From: JACPPO01 sp965262505
GTDB lineage: Bacteria > Acidobacteriota > Vicinamibacteria > Vicinamibacterales > UBA2999
Reading direction: 5' to 3'
DNA length: 64,000 nt
Assembly (NCBI GenBank): GCA_965262505.1
Contig: CBDHFM010000030.1
Span: forward strand, 4,154,001 to 4,218,000
The translations under genes and the position numbers were made by a program. Below are positions 41,497-49,789 of this stretch, piece after piece; the stretch's first letter is position 1; every line of letters starts with the position of its first letter. The notes beneath the pieces were generated by a model. It did no database searches. It worked only from the letters and a program-made list of their open reading frames with translations, and was not told the DNA's origin.

Positions 41497-41577
41497 TCAA
41501 ATCCCAACTCCCAAAGCCCACATCAAAGCGAGGTTGGAATTTGCGTTGGGTTTTAGGGCTTGGGATTTGGGATTTGT
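41497..41577. repeat. CCCAAA-type array with complementary arm (site 3)
   Basis: Between the kinase and its regulator: left arm CAAATCCCAACTCCCAAAGC, a ~25-base middle, right arm GGGCTTGGGATTTGGGATTT. The arms pair over about 20 bases. The array sits in the middle of a two-gene operon, so it would put a long hairpin into the mRNA between the two genes. Confidence 0.75.
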
Positions 41578-42899
41578 CATGCCGTGATCGGCTCGGCCGC
41601 GAGCAGTTCTGGTATCTCGATGCGAGCCGTGGTGCCCTGACCGGGTTGGCTGGTGAGCGTCAGCTGGTACGTCGCGCCGTAGATGACCCGCAGTCGCTCT
41701 CTCACATTGGCCAGCCCGATGCCGATCGACATCGGCGCATCGGGCCGTTCGAGCAGAAAGCCCATGCCGTCGTCTTCTATCTCGACGACCGCGCGGCCAT
41801 TCTCACGCCAGCTCCGGATGACGATCGAGCCGGCCCCCACTTTCCGTGCGAAGCCGTGCTTGATCGAGTTCTCCACCAGCGGTTGAAGAATCATGCTCGG
41901 CACGATCATGTCGATCGTGTCCGGGTTGATCTCCTTGCGCACATGGAGCTTCGGGCCGAAGCGCGCGACCTCGATGTCGAGGTACTCGTCGATCGATTCG
42001 AGCTCCTCGCGCAGGGTGACAAAATGCTGATGGCTGCGCATCAGCCGCCGAAGCAGCGCGGAGAGCTTGATAATGAGTGTGCGCGCGGTATCCGGCTGGG
42101 ATCGAATCAGCGACGAGATGGACGCCAGGGTATTGAACAGGAAGTGCGGGTTGATCTGGCTCTTGAGGGATTCGATCTTCGCGGCTAGCAGCAGCTTTTC
42201 CTGCTCCTGCAGGCGGTGCTCGATACGTGCGCTGTTCCAGATCTTGATAGGCGTCGCCACGGCGAGCACCGTGGCGAGAACGACGAGTGCCGTCATCCAC
42301 GGCGACGGTGAATCGAGGTAGAAAAGTCGTTGCTGGCCGAAGCGCATGCCGAGCACCTGGCGAAGGAGTTCGAGTGCCACCGGCGCGACGAGCAGCACGA
42401 GCTGCCAGTTCGGCTCCAGTCTCCGGAGCATCTGCCACACATGCTTACCCAGGTCGACGAAGACGAACGGTGTGAATTGCCAGATGGCTTCTTTCTGGCA
42501 TGCTTCGCGCAGTCCGCCCCCGGCGAAACCACACCCAACCGCAAAGGGGATCGCGATGAACTCGCCCGCGACGATCGCCGGGACCCCCACCAGCAGTCCG
42601 ACCGTGGCGCCTGCGTATGGGCCGGCGATCAGTCCCGCAAGAAAGGCGCCTTCCAGCGTCAGGTCCGCGGCGTTGTAGTTCAGGAGCAGTCGCGCCGCGA
42701 CGCCCGCTGTCAACGGCAGGCCGATCGCCAGCGCAAAGACGAGGCGGTCCGTCCAGCCGCGGCGCTCGAAGATAAGGATGTGCCGAAACTGTCGGAACCG
42801 GGCGAGCATCGTCGCCAGCACCGCCATGACGGCGAGCTTCACGATCAACGTCGTCAGCAGAAACTGGTCGGCAGAGAGGGATTGGGGCTCTTCGATCAC
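41577..42899 (-). CDS. LytS-type sensor histidine kinase
   Basis: A 440-residue membrane kinase. The N-terminal ~220 residues have several membrane segments of the 5TM-LYT type ('LIVKLAVMAVLATMLARF', 'GAFLAGLIAGPYAGATVGLL'). Then a short coiled coil, the phospho-acceptor region 'SQINPHFLFNTLASISSLIR' and an HATPase domain ('LVENSIKHGFARKVGAGSIV', 'IEDDGMGFLLE'). The stimulus is unknown; relatives sense cell-wall or carbon signals. It starts with GTG and is divergent from nuoI with 31 bp between. Confidence 0.92.
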   Translation of the reverse strand: MIEEPQSLSADQFLLTTLIVKLAVMAVLATMLARFRQFRHILIFERRGWTDRLVFALAIGLPLTAGVAARLLLNYNAADLTLEGAFLAGLIAGPYAGATVGLLVGVPAIVAGEFIAIPFAVGCGFAGGGLREACQKEAIWQFTPFVFVDLGKHVWQMLRRLEPNWQLVLLVAPVALELLRQVLGMRFGQQRLFYLDSPSPWMTALVVLATVLAVATPIKIWNSARIEHRLQEQEKLLLAAKIESLKSQINPHFLFNTLASISSLIRSQPDTARTLIIKLSALLRRLMRSHQHFVTLREELESIDEYLDIEVARFGPKLHVRKEINPDTIDMIVPSMILQPLVENSIKHGFARKVGAGSIVIRSWRENGRAVVEIEDDGMGFLLERPDAPMSIGIGLANVRERLRVIYGATYQLTLTSQPGQGTTARIEIPELLAAEPITA

Positions 42900-42930
42900 T
42901 GGTGGCTCATTGTATTATTATGAGCTTCAT

Positions 42931-43383
42931 ATGATCAGACCGTTTCTCGTCGGGCTGGGCACCACCTTCAGGCACATGTTCAAGAAGAAGGTCGCGGTGA
43001 ACTATCCCGAGCAGAAAGTGCCGATGTTCCCGAAGTATCGCGGGAAGCAGGTGCTGACGCGCGACGAGAACGGGTTGGAGAAATGTGTAGCCTGCGGACT
43101 CTGCTCGGCGGCCTGCCCGGCGGATGCGATCTATCTCGAGGCGGAAGAGAACGACGGCACCGTGCTGGCCGGTCCCCGCTATGCCAAGGTCTACCAGATT
43201 CACAAGATGCGCTGCATCTTCTGCGGGTACTGCGAGGACGCCTGTCCTGTGTCGGCCATCTTCATGGGCAAGGACTACGAGCTGGCTATCTACAGCAAGG
43301 ACGATTTCATCTGGGACAAGGCAGACCTGCTCGTGCCGGCGTCCGCCGATGCGCAATCCCCCGCGGCGGCGATCGTTCGTTAG
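42931..43383 (+). CDS. nuoI: NuoI-type 2x[4Fe-4S] ferredoxin subunit
   Basis: A 150-residue protein with two cluster motifs, 'CVACGLCSAACPADAIYLEA' and 'CIFCGYCEDACPVSAIFMG', the spacing and context of complex I subunit I. The N-terminus 'GLGTTFRHMFKKKVAVNYPE' also fits NuoI. No other nuo gene is adjacent, so it is either a dispersed complex I gene or a related ferredoxin. TATTAT (42913-42918) ends 12 bases before the ATG and no Shine-Dalgarno is seen. The homocysteine methyltransferase gene follows after 12 bp. Confidence 0.88.
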   Translation: MIRPFLVGLGTTFRHMFKKKVAVNYPEQKVPMFPKYRGKQVLTRDENGLEKCVACGLCSAACPADAIYLEAEENDGTVLAGPRYAKVYQIHKMRCIFCGYCEDACPVSAIFMGKDYELAIYSKDDFIWDKADLLVPASADAQSPAAAIVR

Positions 43384-43395
43384 TTCCCAGTTCCA

Positions 43396-45249
43396 ATGAA
43401 GCCATTTCTGGACGCGGTCGACGAGCGTGTGCTCGTCTGCGACGGCGCCATGGGGACGATGCTTTATTCGAAGGGCGTCTTCGTCAATCAGTGCTTCGAT
43501 GCGCTGAATCTCGCCGAGTCGGGCCCCGTGGCCGAAGTGCATGGCGAGTACGTGCGCGCGGGCGCCGATGTCATCGAGACCAACACCTTTGGCGCCAATC
43601 GGATCAAGCTGCGCGGGTTCGGTCTTGCCGGCCGACTGCGCGACATCAACGTGGAGGGCGCCCGTCTCGCCAGGGACGCCGCGAACGGCCAGGCTTACAT
43701 CGCCGGCGCGATAGGTCCGCTTGGCATCCGCATCGAGCCGTGGGGCAGGACGAGCAAGGCCGAGGCCGAGGCCTATTTCCGCGAGCAGGCGGAGGCGTTG
43801 CTGGCGGGTGGGGTCGACCTGTTCGTCATGGAAACATTCCGCGACGTGACCGAACTACTGGCTGCCACTGCGGCCATCCGCAGCATCTGCGATCTGCCGA
43901 TGGTCGCGCAGATGACGATCGAAGAGGACGGTAATAGTTTCGACGGCGCGCCGCCCGAGCAGTTCGTCCCCGCGCTCGAGCCCCACGCGGACGTTGTCGG
44001 CGTGAACTGCAGCATCGGTCCGGCGCCGATGCTCGAGACGATCGAGCGGATGTCGGCGATTACCCGCGCCCGTCTCTCGGCGCAGCCCAACGCGGGCCGG
44101 CCGCGGGACATCGAAGGGCGCAACATCTATCTATCGTCGCCGGAATACGTCGCCTCGTATGCGCGGCGATTCATGAGCCACGGTGTGCGTCTTGTGGGCG
44201 GCTGCTGTGGCACGACCCCGGAGCACATCCGCCAGATCAAGATGGCCGTCAAGGCCTTCGCACCAGAGGTGGCGCGGGTGGCGGGTGAGCGAGCTGGTGC
44301 CACCTCGGCTCCTGTGACGGTCGTGACGATCCGCGACGAGACGGTCCCGTCCACGCCGAGGGCGGAGCGTTCGCAGCTGGCGCGGGCCCTGGCGGAGGGA
44401 CGGTTCGCCACGATCGTCGAGCTGACCCCACCGAAGGGATTCGCCAGCGACGCCCTGATCGATCGGGCGCGGGTGCTGAAGGGCCATGGGGTCGACATCA
44501 TCCATATTCCTGACGGCCCCCGCGGCGCGCGCATGAGCGCGCTGTCGCTGGCGGTGCTCGTCCAGCAGAACGCGCTCGTCGAGACCGTGCTCCAGTACTC
44601 GTGTCGCGACCGCAACCTCGTGGGCATGCAGTCGGACCTGCTCGGTGCGCATGCCATGGGCGTGCGCAACGTGATGATCGTCACGGGCGACGTGTCGCAC
44701 GTCGGCGACTATCCCAACGCGACCGCGGTATTCGATGTCGATTCGATCGGGCTGACCAACGTCGTCTCGCGTCTGAACCGCGGCCTCGATATCGGCGGCC
44801 AGGCGATCGGCAGTCCGAGCTCGTTTCACATCGGAGTTCAGGTGAATCCAGGCGCGGAAAATCTCGACGATCAAATCCGCCGCTTCGAGTACAAAGTTGA
44901 AGCGGGTGCCGAGTTTGCGGTGACGAGACCGGTCTTCGACCCGGAGACATTCGAGCGGTTCTTCAAGCGGATTGAGTCGGCCCGGCTTCCGCTCATTCTC
45001 GGCCTCTGGCCGTTCGAAAGCGTGTTGAATGCCGAGTTCATGGCCAACGAAGTGCCTGGCGTGCGCGTACCGGACCCCGTGCTCGAGCGGATGCGTCGCG
45101 CCAACAGTCCAGAAGCGGCCCGTGATGAGGGGGTGGCGATTGCGCGCGAGGTGGGATTCGCGCTCAAGAGCATGGTCCAGGGCGCGCACGTCGCCGCGCC
45201 CTCAGGACGTATAGAAACAGCGGTCGAAGTGCTGGCCGGGCTCAGGTAA
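43396..45249 (+). CDS. Bifunctional homocysteine S-methyltransferase / methylenetetrahydrofolate reductase
   Basis: A 617-residue fusion that could supply methionine. Residues 1-300 are a zinc-dependent Hcy-methyltransferase: 'VLVCDGAMGTMLYSKG', 'IETNTFGANRIKLRGFGL', 'VGVNCSIGPAPM' and the zinc pair in 'RLVGGCCGTTPEHIRQI'. Residues ~325-617 are an FAD-dependent MTHFR TIM barrel ('FATIVELTPPKGF', 'MIVTGDVSHVGDYPN', 'FHIGVQVNPGAENLDDQIRR', 'ILGLWPFESV'). The layout matches the YitJ type, where the MTHFR half hands methyl-folate to the first half. Confidence 0.92.
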   Translation: MKPFLDAVDERVLVCDGAMGTMLYSKGVFVNQCFDALNLAESGPVAEVHGEYVRAGADVIETNTFGANRIKLRGFGLAGRLRDINVEGARLARDAANGQAYIAGAIGPLGIRIEPWGRTSKAEAEAYFREQAEALLAGGVDLFVMETFRDVTELLAATAAIRSICDLPMVAQMTIEEDGNSFDGAPPEQFVPALEPHADVVGVNCSIGPAPMLETIERMSAITRARLSAQPNAGRPRDIEGRNIYLSSPEYVASYARRFMSHGVRLVGGCCGTTPEHIRQIKMAVKAFAPEVARVAGERAGATSAPVTVVTIRDETVPSTPRAERSQLARALAEGRFATIVELTPPKGFASDALIDRARVLKGHGVDIIHIPDGPRGARMSALSLAVLVQQNALVETVLQYSCRDRNLVGMQSDLLGAHAMGVRNVMIVTGDVSHVGDYPNATAVFDVDSIGLTNVVSRLNRGLDIGGQAIGSPSSFHIGVQVNPGAENLDDQIRRFEYKVEAGAEFAVTRPVFDPETFERFFKRIESARLPLILGLWPFESVLNAEFMANEVPGVRVPDPVLERMRRANSPEAARDEGVAIAREVGFALKSMVQGAHVAAPSGRIETAVEVLAGLR

Positions 45250-45360
45250 GTCCAAGAGCTCAAAGCCCAAGTCCTAAGTCCCAAATCCCAACGCCCAAAA
45301 CCGAGCGCTCGGCATCTGCACAGTCAGACTTGGAATTCGGGTCTCGGATTCGGATCTGTT
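45249..45360. repeat. CCCAAA-type array with weak complementary arm (site 4)
   Basis: Directly after the stop codon: AAGTCCAAGAGCTCAAAGCC, then more units (CAAGTCCTAAGTCCCAAATC, AACGCCCAAAA), a short palindrome CCGAGCGCTCGG, and from 45328 a G-rich half (ACTTGGAATTCGGGTCTCGG). The two halves are roughly complementary. TATAGT at 45362-45367 may be the -10 for the next gene. Confidence 0.65.
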
Positions 45361-45448
45361 GTATAGTGCCGGAACGGTCGGTCGGCGTCTGGGACCCAAT
45401 CACCAGAACGTCTGCGATACCAATAGGTTACGGCCTGGAGGCCTGCGA

Positions 45449-46132
45449 ATGGCGCTGTTCGAGCGTGAAAACGACAAGTTCCAGCCCGACCTGGGCAGCC
45501 AGGCCTTGTCGGTCATAGCGGTCGAGAACGATTTCATCGAAGGCGTCTACGACAAGATCGCCAAAGTCTACGACGTGTTCTTTGGACCGATCCTGCATCC
45601 GGGTCGGTTGCTCGCGCTTGAGCGAATGGGCATCGCACCGGGCGACCGCGTGCTCGAGGTGGGCGTTGGCACCGGCATCAACTCCGCCCTGTACCCGCAC
45701 ACCTGTCACGTGACCGGGATCGATTTCTCGGCGTCGATGCTCGAGAAGGCGCGCCGGCGCGTCAGCCGCAAAGGGCTCCAGCACGTTCGCCTGATGGAGA
45801 TGGATGCGGCGGCGCTCACGTTTGCCGACGAGTCGTTCGACATCGTCTATGCGCCGTACTTCGTGAATTGCGTCTCCGATCCGCTGAAGGTCGTCCGCGA
45901 GATGCGCCGCGTCTGCAAACCCGGCGGCAAGATCGTCATTCTGAATCACTTCCGCAGCACGAACTGGTGCATGTCGAAGTTCGACCGGGTGCTGTCGCCC
46001 TTGACCGTGCACATCGGCTTCAAGATGGACCTGGATCTTGCGGGGTTCCTGGCTCAAACTGGTCTGCAGCCCGTTTCGATCGAGAAGGTCAGCATGCCGT
46101 TCTGGTCACTCGTTATCTGCGGTCGGGACTGA
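45449..46132 (+). CDS. PmtA-like SAM-dependent methyltransferase (probable phospholipid N-methyltransferase)
   Basis: A 227-residue class I methyltransferase: 'YDKIAKVYDVFFGPILHPGR', motif I 'VLEVGVGTGINSALYP', 'GIDFSASMLEKARRRVSRKG', 'LMEMDAAALTFADESFD' and 'MRRVCKPGGKIVILNHF'. This pattern resembles the Rhodobacter-type phosphatidylethanolamine N-methyltransferase. Ubiquinone/menaquinone-type methylation is an alternative. GGAGG lies nine bases before the ATG. Confidence 0.82.
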   Translation: MALFERENDKFQPDLGSQALSVIAVENDFIEGVYDKIAKVYDVFFGPILHPGRLLALERMGIAPGDRVLEVGVGTGINSALYPHTCHVTGIDFSASMLEKARRRVSRKGLQHVRLMEMDAAALTFADESFDIVYAPYFVNCVSDPLKVVREMRRVCKPGGKIVILNHFRSTNWCMSKFDRVLSPLTVHIGFKMDLDLAGFLAQTGLQPVSIEKVSMPFWSLVICGRD

Positions 46133-46157
46133 GGCTTCGTCCGGGACCTGAGACCTC

Positions 46158-47333
46158 CTAGAATTTCGCTTTCGGCCTTCCCCTCGCCTTCTTCGGCGGC
46201 TTGTCCAGCGTCTTGAGCAGCACCTCGGCGGCCGCGTCGGCGCCATTGGTATCAGGCTTCTTGTGGTGCTTGGCCTTGGGCTGCGCCAGCAGCTTGTCGA
46301 GCGGGGTTCCCCATTTTCCCGCGAACAGCTCCTCCTGGCCGATGAACGCCGTGCGCAGATACTTCGGCATGTCCTCGACCAGGACATCGTACTCGGGGAA
46401 GTGCCCGCGAGACGTGTACAGCACCGCCGTATCGTTGGCGATGCACTCGGTGATGATGCCGTAGCCCGGCTTCGTGACGACTGCCTCGGCCGCACCCACG
46501 AGATCTTCGTAGCGGACGCCGGCGTTGTACATCGCCTCCTCGTTCACGCTGATGAACGAACCCTTGCGCTCCGCCAGCAGAGCTTGTTTGCGCGTCCGTC
46601 CCGCGGGCAGGTTGGCGGTTGTGACCACGGTGTATTTCTTGAACTTGGCGAGCCCGTCGGTATCGAGGCCAGGAAGGCCGTACCCGCCGAACGACATCAG
46701 GACAAGAGGCTTGTCGGCGGGGAGCTTGAGCAGCTTGCAGACCTCCTGCCGCGTGCGCGTCGCGTGCCGCGCGATCATCGGGATGTCCTTGACGTTCGAG
46801 AACGTCTCGAAGCCCGCTGACAGCGGCAGCCGCAACGCCATCGTTCCCTTGGCGTACGCGCCTCTAATCGCTGGCAGCAGCGACGGCGCAAGTCGCACGC
46901 GCGGGTAGTCGGCGTACACCCAGTCCCAGGTGAAGTTGCCGAGGGCAATCGAGGGGATGCCGGCCGCGGCGCCGACGGCGAAGGCGAGAGGTGGGATATC
47001 CCCGACAATCAGGCCGGCTCCGAGCTCGCGCAGCACCCGCGTTTCGCTGGCGGCGCGCGTCACCAGGTCGCTGTGAAAGGCCGCCGCGCGCCGGATCGAG
47101 TCGGCCTCATCCAGCGTGAGCGCGTCGATCTGCACGACGCCGGTATCGCACTCAAGCGTGCCGAAGGCGATCTTTCCCTTGACGGTCAGGTCGAAGAGCC
47201 AGCGCGGCGCCGACGTGCGTACGCCGATGCGCGTCTCGGGACGGCGGTCCAGCACGGCGTTGATCACCTCGATCGTTCGCGAGGCGTGTCCGAACCCATG
47301 GCCGGATACGTAGAAGACGATTGCGGCTGCCAA
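46158..47333 (-). CDS. GT-B glycosyltransferase-like protein (arabinokinase N-terminal-like)
   Basis: A 391-residue protein that starts 'AIVFYVSGHGFGHASRTIEV', a pattern found in MurG-like folds and in the N-terminal half of L-arabinokinases. Later 'PLVLMSFGGYGLPG', 'AVVTKPGYGIITECIANDTA' and 'RGHFPEYDVLVEDM' are nucleotide-sugar-binding motifs of the GT-B fold. The C-terminus is basic ('KPPKKARGRPKAKF'). The acceptor is unknown. It is convergent with the PmtA-like gene. Confidence 0.75.
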   Translation of the reverse strand: MAAAIVFYVSGHGFGHASRTIEVINAVLDRRPETRIGVRTSAPRWLFDLTVKGKIAFGTLECDTGVVQIDALTLDEADSIRRAAAFHSDLVTRAASETRVLRELGAGLIVGDIPPLAFAVGAAAGIPSIALGNFTWDWVYADYPRVRLAPSLLPAIRGAYAKGTMALRLPLSAGFETFSNVKDIPMIARHATRTRQEVCKLLKLPADKPLVLMSFGGYGLPGLDTDGLAKFKKYTVVTTANLPAGRTRKQALLAERKGSFISVNEEAMYNAGVRYEDLVGAAEAVVTKPGYGIITECIANDTAVLYTSRGHFPEYDVLVEDMPKYLRTAFIGQEELFAGKWGTPLDKLLAQPKAKHHKKPDTNGADAAAEVLLKTLDKPPKKARGRPKAKF

Positions 47334-47454
47334 GCTATCGGCTCGACTGGATGTGCGAACTTACTCTTCCACGGTTCACTTTTGTCACTTATTCACTTTC
47401 CCTATTGGTTACTTTGTTGACCTGTTCGAGGGTTCGACCGGAACGAAGGTCACC

Positions 47455-47640
47455 TCACGCGGCGCCTCCGGCGGCAGATCGCGCCCCGGCGCTCAGATAG
47501 CTGAGTGCCGCTCGCGCAGATTGCTGCATGGGGTTGTCGAACTGGCCCGTCAGAATAATCTTCTGGTTTCCGCCTGGACGCAAGATCGCCTCGACAAACA
47601 GCCCGCCGCTGCTCGCCCAGGCCCACTGCGTCAGTCTATC
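47455..47640 (-). pseudogene. Possible Lon-protease fragment
   Basis: A 62-codon frame without a start reads 'LTQWAWASSGGLFVEAILRP', then 'NQKIILTGQFDNPMQQSARA', ending at TGA. This resembles the segment of Lon that joins the ATPase to the S16 protease domain ('TGLAWT..GG..LFVEA', 'LTGQLGDVMKESAQAA'). Both sides are missing and there are stops in frame upstream. The rest of 47334-47721 shows no other feature. Confidence 0.45.
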
Positions 47641-47721
47641 AGTGCTGGGCGCCCAGTGCTTCGAGCGTGCTGTTTAGCTGGATCCCGGGGTCGGTGGCCA
47701 CGGGCCGCTAGAGGCGAGACG

Positions 47722-48495
47722 TCAGTACACTCCCGGCAACAACCGCCATCGCACCTGCGCCACGTAGCGCGCGTACGCGCCAGCCGCCGCCGCGCGCATC
47801 GAGCGCTCCTCGAGGGGTATGGCGATGAGCAAGTAGACGCAACTGACGACCGCGAACACGAGCCGCGTCATCGTCATCGGCGCCGCCGCGAAGACGATCA
47901 GGAACCAGCCGGCGTAGATAGGATGCCGGACCCATCCGTACGGGCCGGTCGTCTTGAACTCGACGTCGGAGGTCTGCAGGCCTCCTGCCACCTGTTCCGA
48001 ATCGCTCTGCACTGGTGGCAGCCGGAGATCGTCAGGCCTCCGGGCCGCCACACCAGCCAATTCGCGGATGTCGAGGATCGCGGCGCTCCTGAGCGTCAGC
48101 CAGACGCCCGTTGCCTGAAGCAGACGAAGCGCCCATAGCAGCGTCCCGCCGGCGTCCCACGCGACGCCTGGCACTGGCCGCCAGAGCGCGCACACGGCGA
48201 TCAGGATGAGGCTGGCGATCCAGACGTAGAAGGATCGCTCGAGCGGCGCCGGCGCCAGCCGTGCGACCCACAGGCGCACGGGCGCGCGCGCGAAGACACT
48301 GTGGTGGAGGGCGAACAGCGTGAAGAGCGCGACGTTCCAAGCCACCGCCGGGGCACGAGCGCTGCCCACTGCGGGCACGCCGAACGTCGTGACGTACGAG
48401 AAAAGAAAGTACGAGAGCGAGACGAGGAAGAGCACGGCGCCAAGCCACGCAAAAAGACCCGCGGAGCCCGGCGGCGCTCCGGCATGAACGCGCAC
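47722..48495 (-). CDS. ICMT/NnrU-type integral-membrane methyltransferase
   Basis: A 257-residue membrane protein with about six hydrophobic segments. The C-terminal 'TTGPYGWVRHPIYAGWFLIV' and 'IPLEERSM' are the SAM-binding signature of the isoprenylcysteine carboxyl methyltransferase/phospholipid methyltransferase superfamily. NnrU or methanethiol S-methyltransferase-like activities are also possible. It is divergent from the ketosynthase gene, with only 22 bp between starts (both GTG), so they share a control region. Confidence 0.82.
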   Translation of the reverse strand: MRVHAGAPPGSAGLFAWLGAVLFLVSLSYFLFSYVTTFGVPAVGSARAPAVAWNVALFTLFALHHSVFARAPVRLWVARLAPAPLERSFYVWIASLILIAVCALWRPVPGVAWDAGGTLLWALRLLQATGVWLTLRSAAILDIRELAGVAARRPDDLRLPPVQSDSEQVAGGLQTSDVEFKTTGPYGWVRHPIYAGWFLIVFAAAPMTMTRLVFAVVSCVYLLIAIPLEERSMRAAAAGAYARYVAQVRWRLLPGVY

Positions 48496-48517
48496 GGGCC
48501 CATATTATAGTGACCGC

Positions 48518-49789
48518 GTGTCGTCCAACGGGCAGCCTGGAGTCGTCATCACCGGCATCGGCGCCGTCTCGCCGTTCGGCGTGGGGCGCGAGCGCTACTG
48601 GGATCACGTACGCCGCGGCGTCAGCGGATCCAAGGCGATCACGCAGTTCGATGCTTCCTCCTTTCCGTGCCGCGTCGCCGCGTGGGTGCCGCCGGTGTCG
48701 ATGGACGATGCACCCGCGGTCGACGGTGACAATGACGAGGACGGGCACGCGGATTCGAGGCGCTATTCGCGGGCGGCGTTATTTGGCGTCATTGCCGCGC
48801 GCGAGGCGTGGCGCGACGGGGGCCTTCGCGCAGGCGAGCCCAATGCCGGCGTGCTGATTGGCAGCGGCGGCGGAGGCATAGATGTCGGTGAGAAGCAGTA
48901 CGAGGACTTCTTCACGAACGGCGGCCGCCACGTCACGCCGTATGCCATTGCCCTCGGCATCTGCGGCATGGTCTCCAGCGAGATCTCCATCGCGCTGCGC
49001 CTCCACGGCCTCAGTCACGTCCTCTCGTGCGGTTGCACCAGCTCCACGGACGCGCTGGGCTACGCGGCTTCGATGATTCGATCGGGCGAGTACGAGGTAA
49101 TGCTGTCCGGGGGCACCGATGGGTGCGTACTACCCGGGATGATTTTCGGGTTTTCGCGCATGCGCGCCGTGTCCACCCATTACAACGACCGGCCCGCCGA
49201 GGCGTCGCGGCCCTTCGATCGCGGGCGCGACGGGTTCGTGCTCGGGGAGGGCGCCTGGATGTTCGTACTCGAGCGCGAGGACCGCGCGATGGCCCGCGGG
49301 GCGACCCGATACGCGCGGATCGAAGGGTACGCCTCCACCTGTGACGCGTATCACCGCGTCCAGATGGATCCTGGCGGCGTCGAGATCGTGCGTTGCATCG
49401 AGACAGCACTCGACCGCGCGCGCCGTCGTCCCGAGGAGATCGGCTACATCAACTACCACGGCACCTCGACGCAGTTGAACGACGCGATCGAGTCCCGCTG
49501 CGTGCGGCGCGTGTTCGGTCGTCACGCAGATTCCGTCCCGGGATCGTCCACCAAGTCCATGATCGGCCACCCGCAGGGTGCCAGCGGCGCGGCCGGCGTG
49601 GCGGTGGCGGCCCTCGCGCTCGCCCGCGGTGTACTGCCTCCCACGATCAACCTCGACGATCAGGACCCTGCGTGCGACATGGACTTTATTCCGAACACGG
49701 CCCGCCCGGCCGAGGTGGACGCCGCGCTCTGCAACTGTCTCGGATTCGGGTCCAAGAACAGTGCGCTGGTGCTCGGACGCGCACGATGA
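48518..49789 (+). CDS. Beta-ketoacyl-ACP synthase (KAS I/II type)
   Basis: A 423-residue thiolase-fold condensing enzyme. The nucleophile is Cys173 in 'LSCGCTSSTDALGYAASMIR', with His314 in 'INYHGTSTQLND' and Lys346/His351 in 'SSTKSMIGHPQGASGA'. The N-terminus 'VVITGIGAVSPFGVGRERYW' is FabF-like. The sequence around the active sites differs from housekeeping FabF and the gene is coupled to an FAD reductase, so a specialised lipid or polyketide role is likely. A TATTATAGT box ends 7-10 bases before the GTG. Confidence 0.92.
   Translation: MSSNGQPGVVITGIGAVSPFGVGRERYWDHVRRGVSGSKAITQFDASSFPCRVAAWVPPVSMDDAPAVDGDNDEDGHADSRRYSRAALFGVIAAREAWRDGGLRAGEPNAGVLIGSGGGGIDVGEKQYEDFFTNGGRHVTPYAIALGICGMVSSEISIALRLHGLSHVLSCGCTSSTDALGYAASMIRSGEYEVMLSGGTDGCVLPGMIFGFSRMRAVSTHYNDRPAEASRPFDRGRDGFVLGEGAWMFVLEREDRAMARGATRYARIEGYASTCDAYHRVQMDPGGVEIVRCIETALDRARRRPEEIGYINYHGTSTQLNDAIESRCVRRVFGRHADSVPGSSTKSMIGHPQGASGAAGVAVAALALARGVLPPTINLDDQDPACDMDFIPNTARPAEVDAALCNCLGFGSKNSALVLGRAR

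Noticed and set aside
47353..48138. 261-codon plus-strand ORF
   Set aside because: It overlaps the Lon-like remnant and the ICMT gene in antisense and has low-complexity Arg-rich sequence without motifs.
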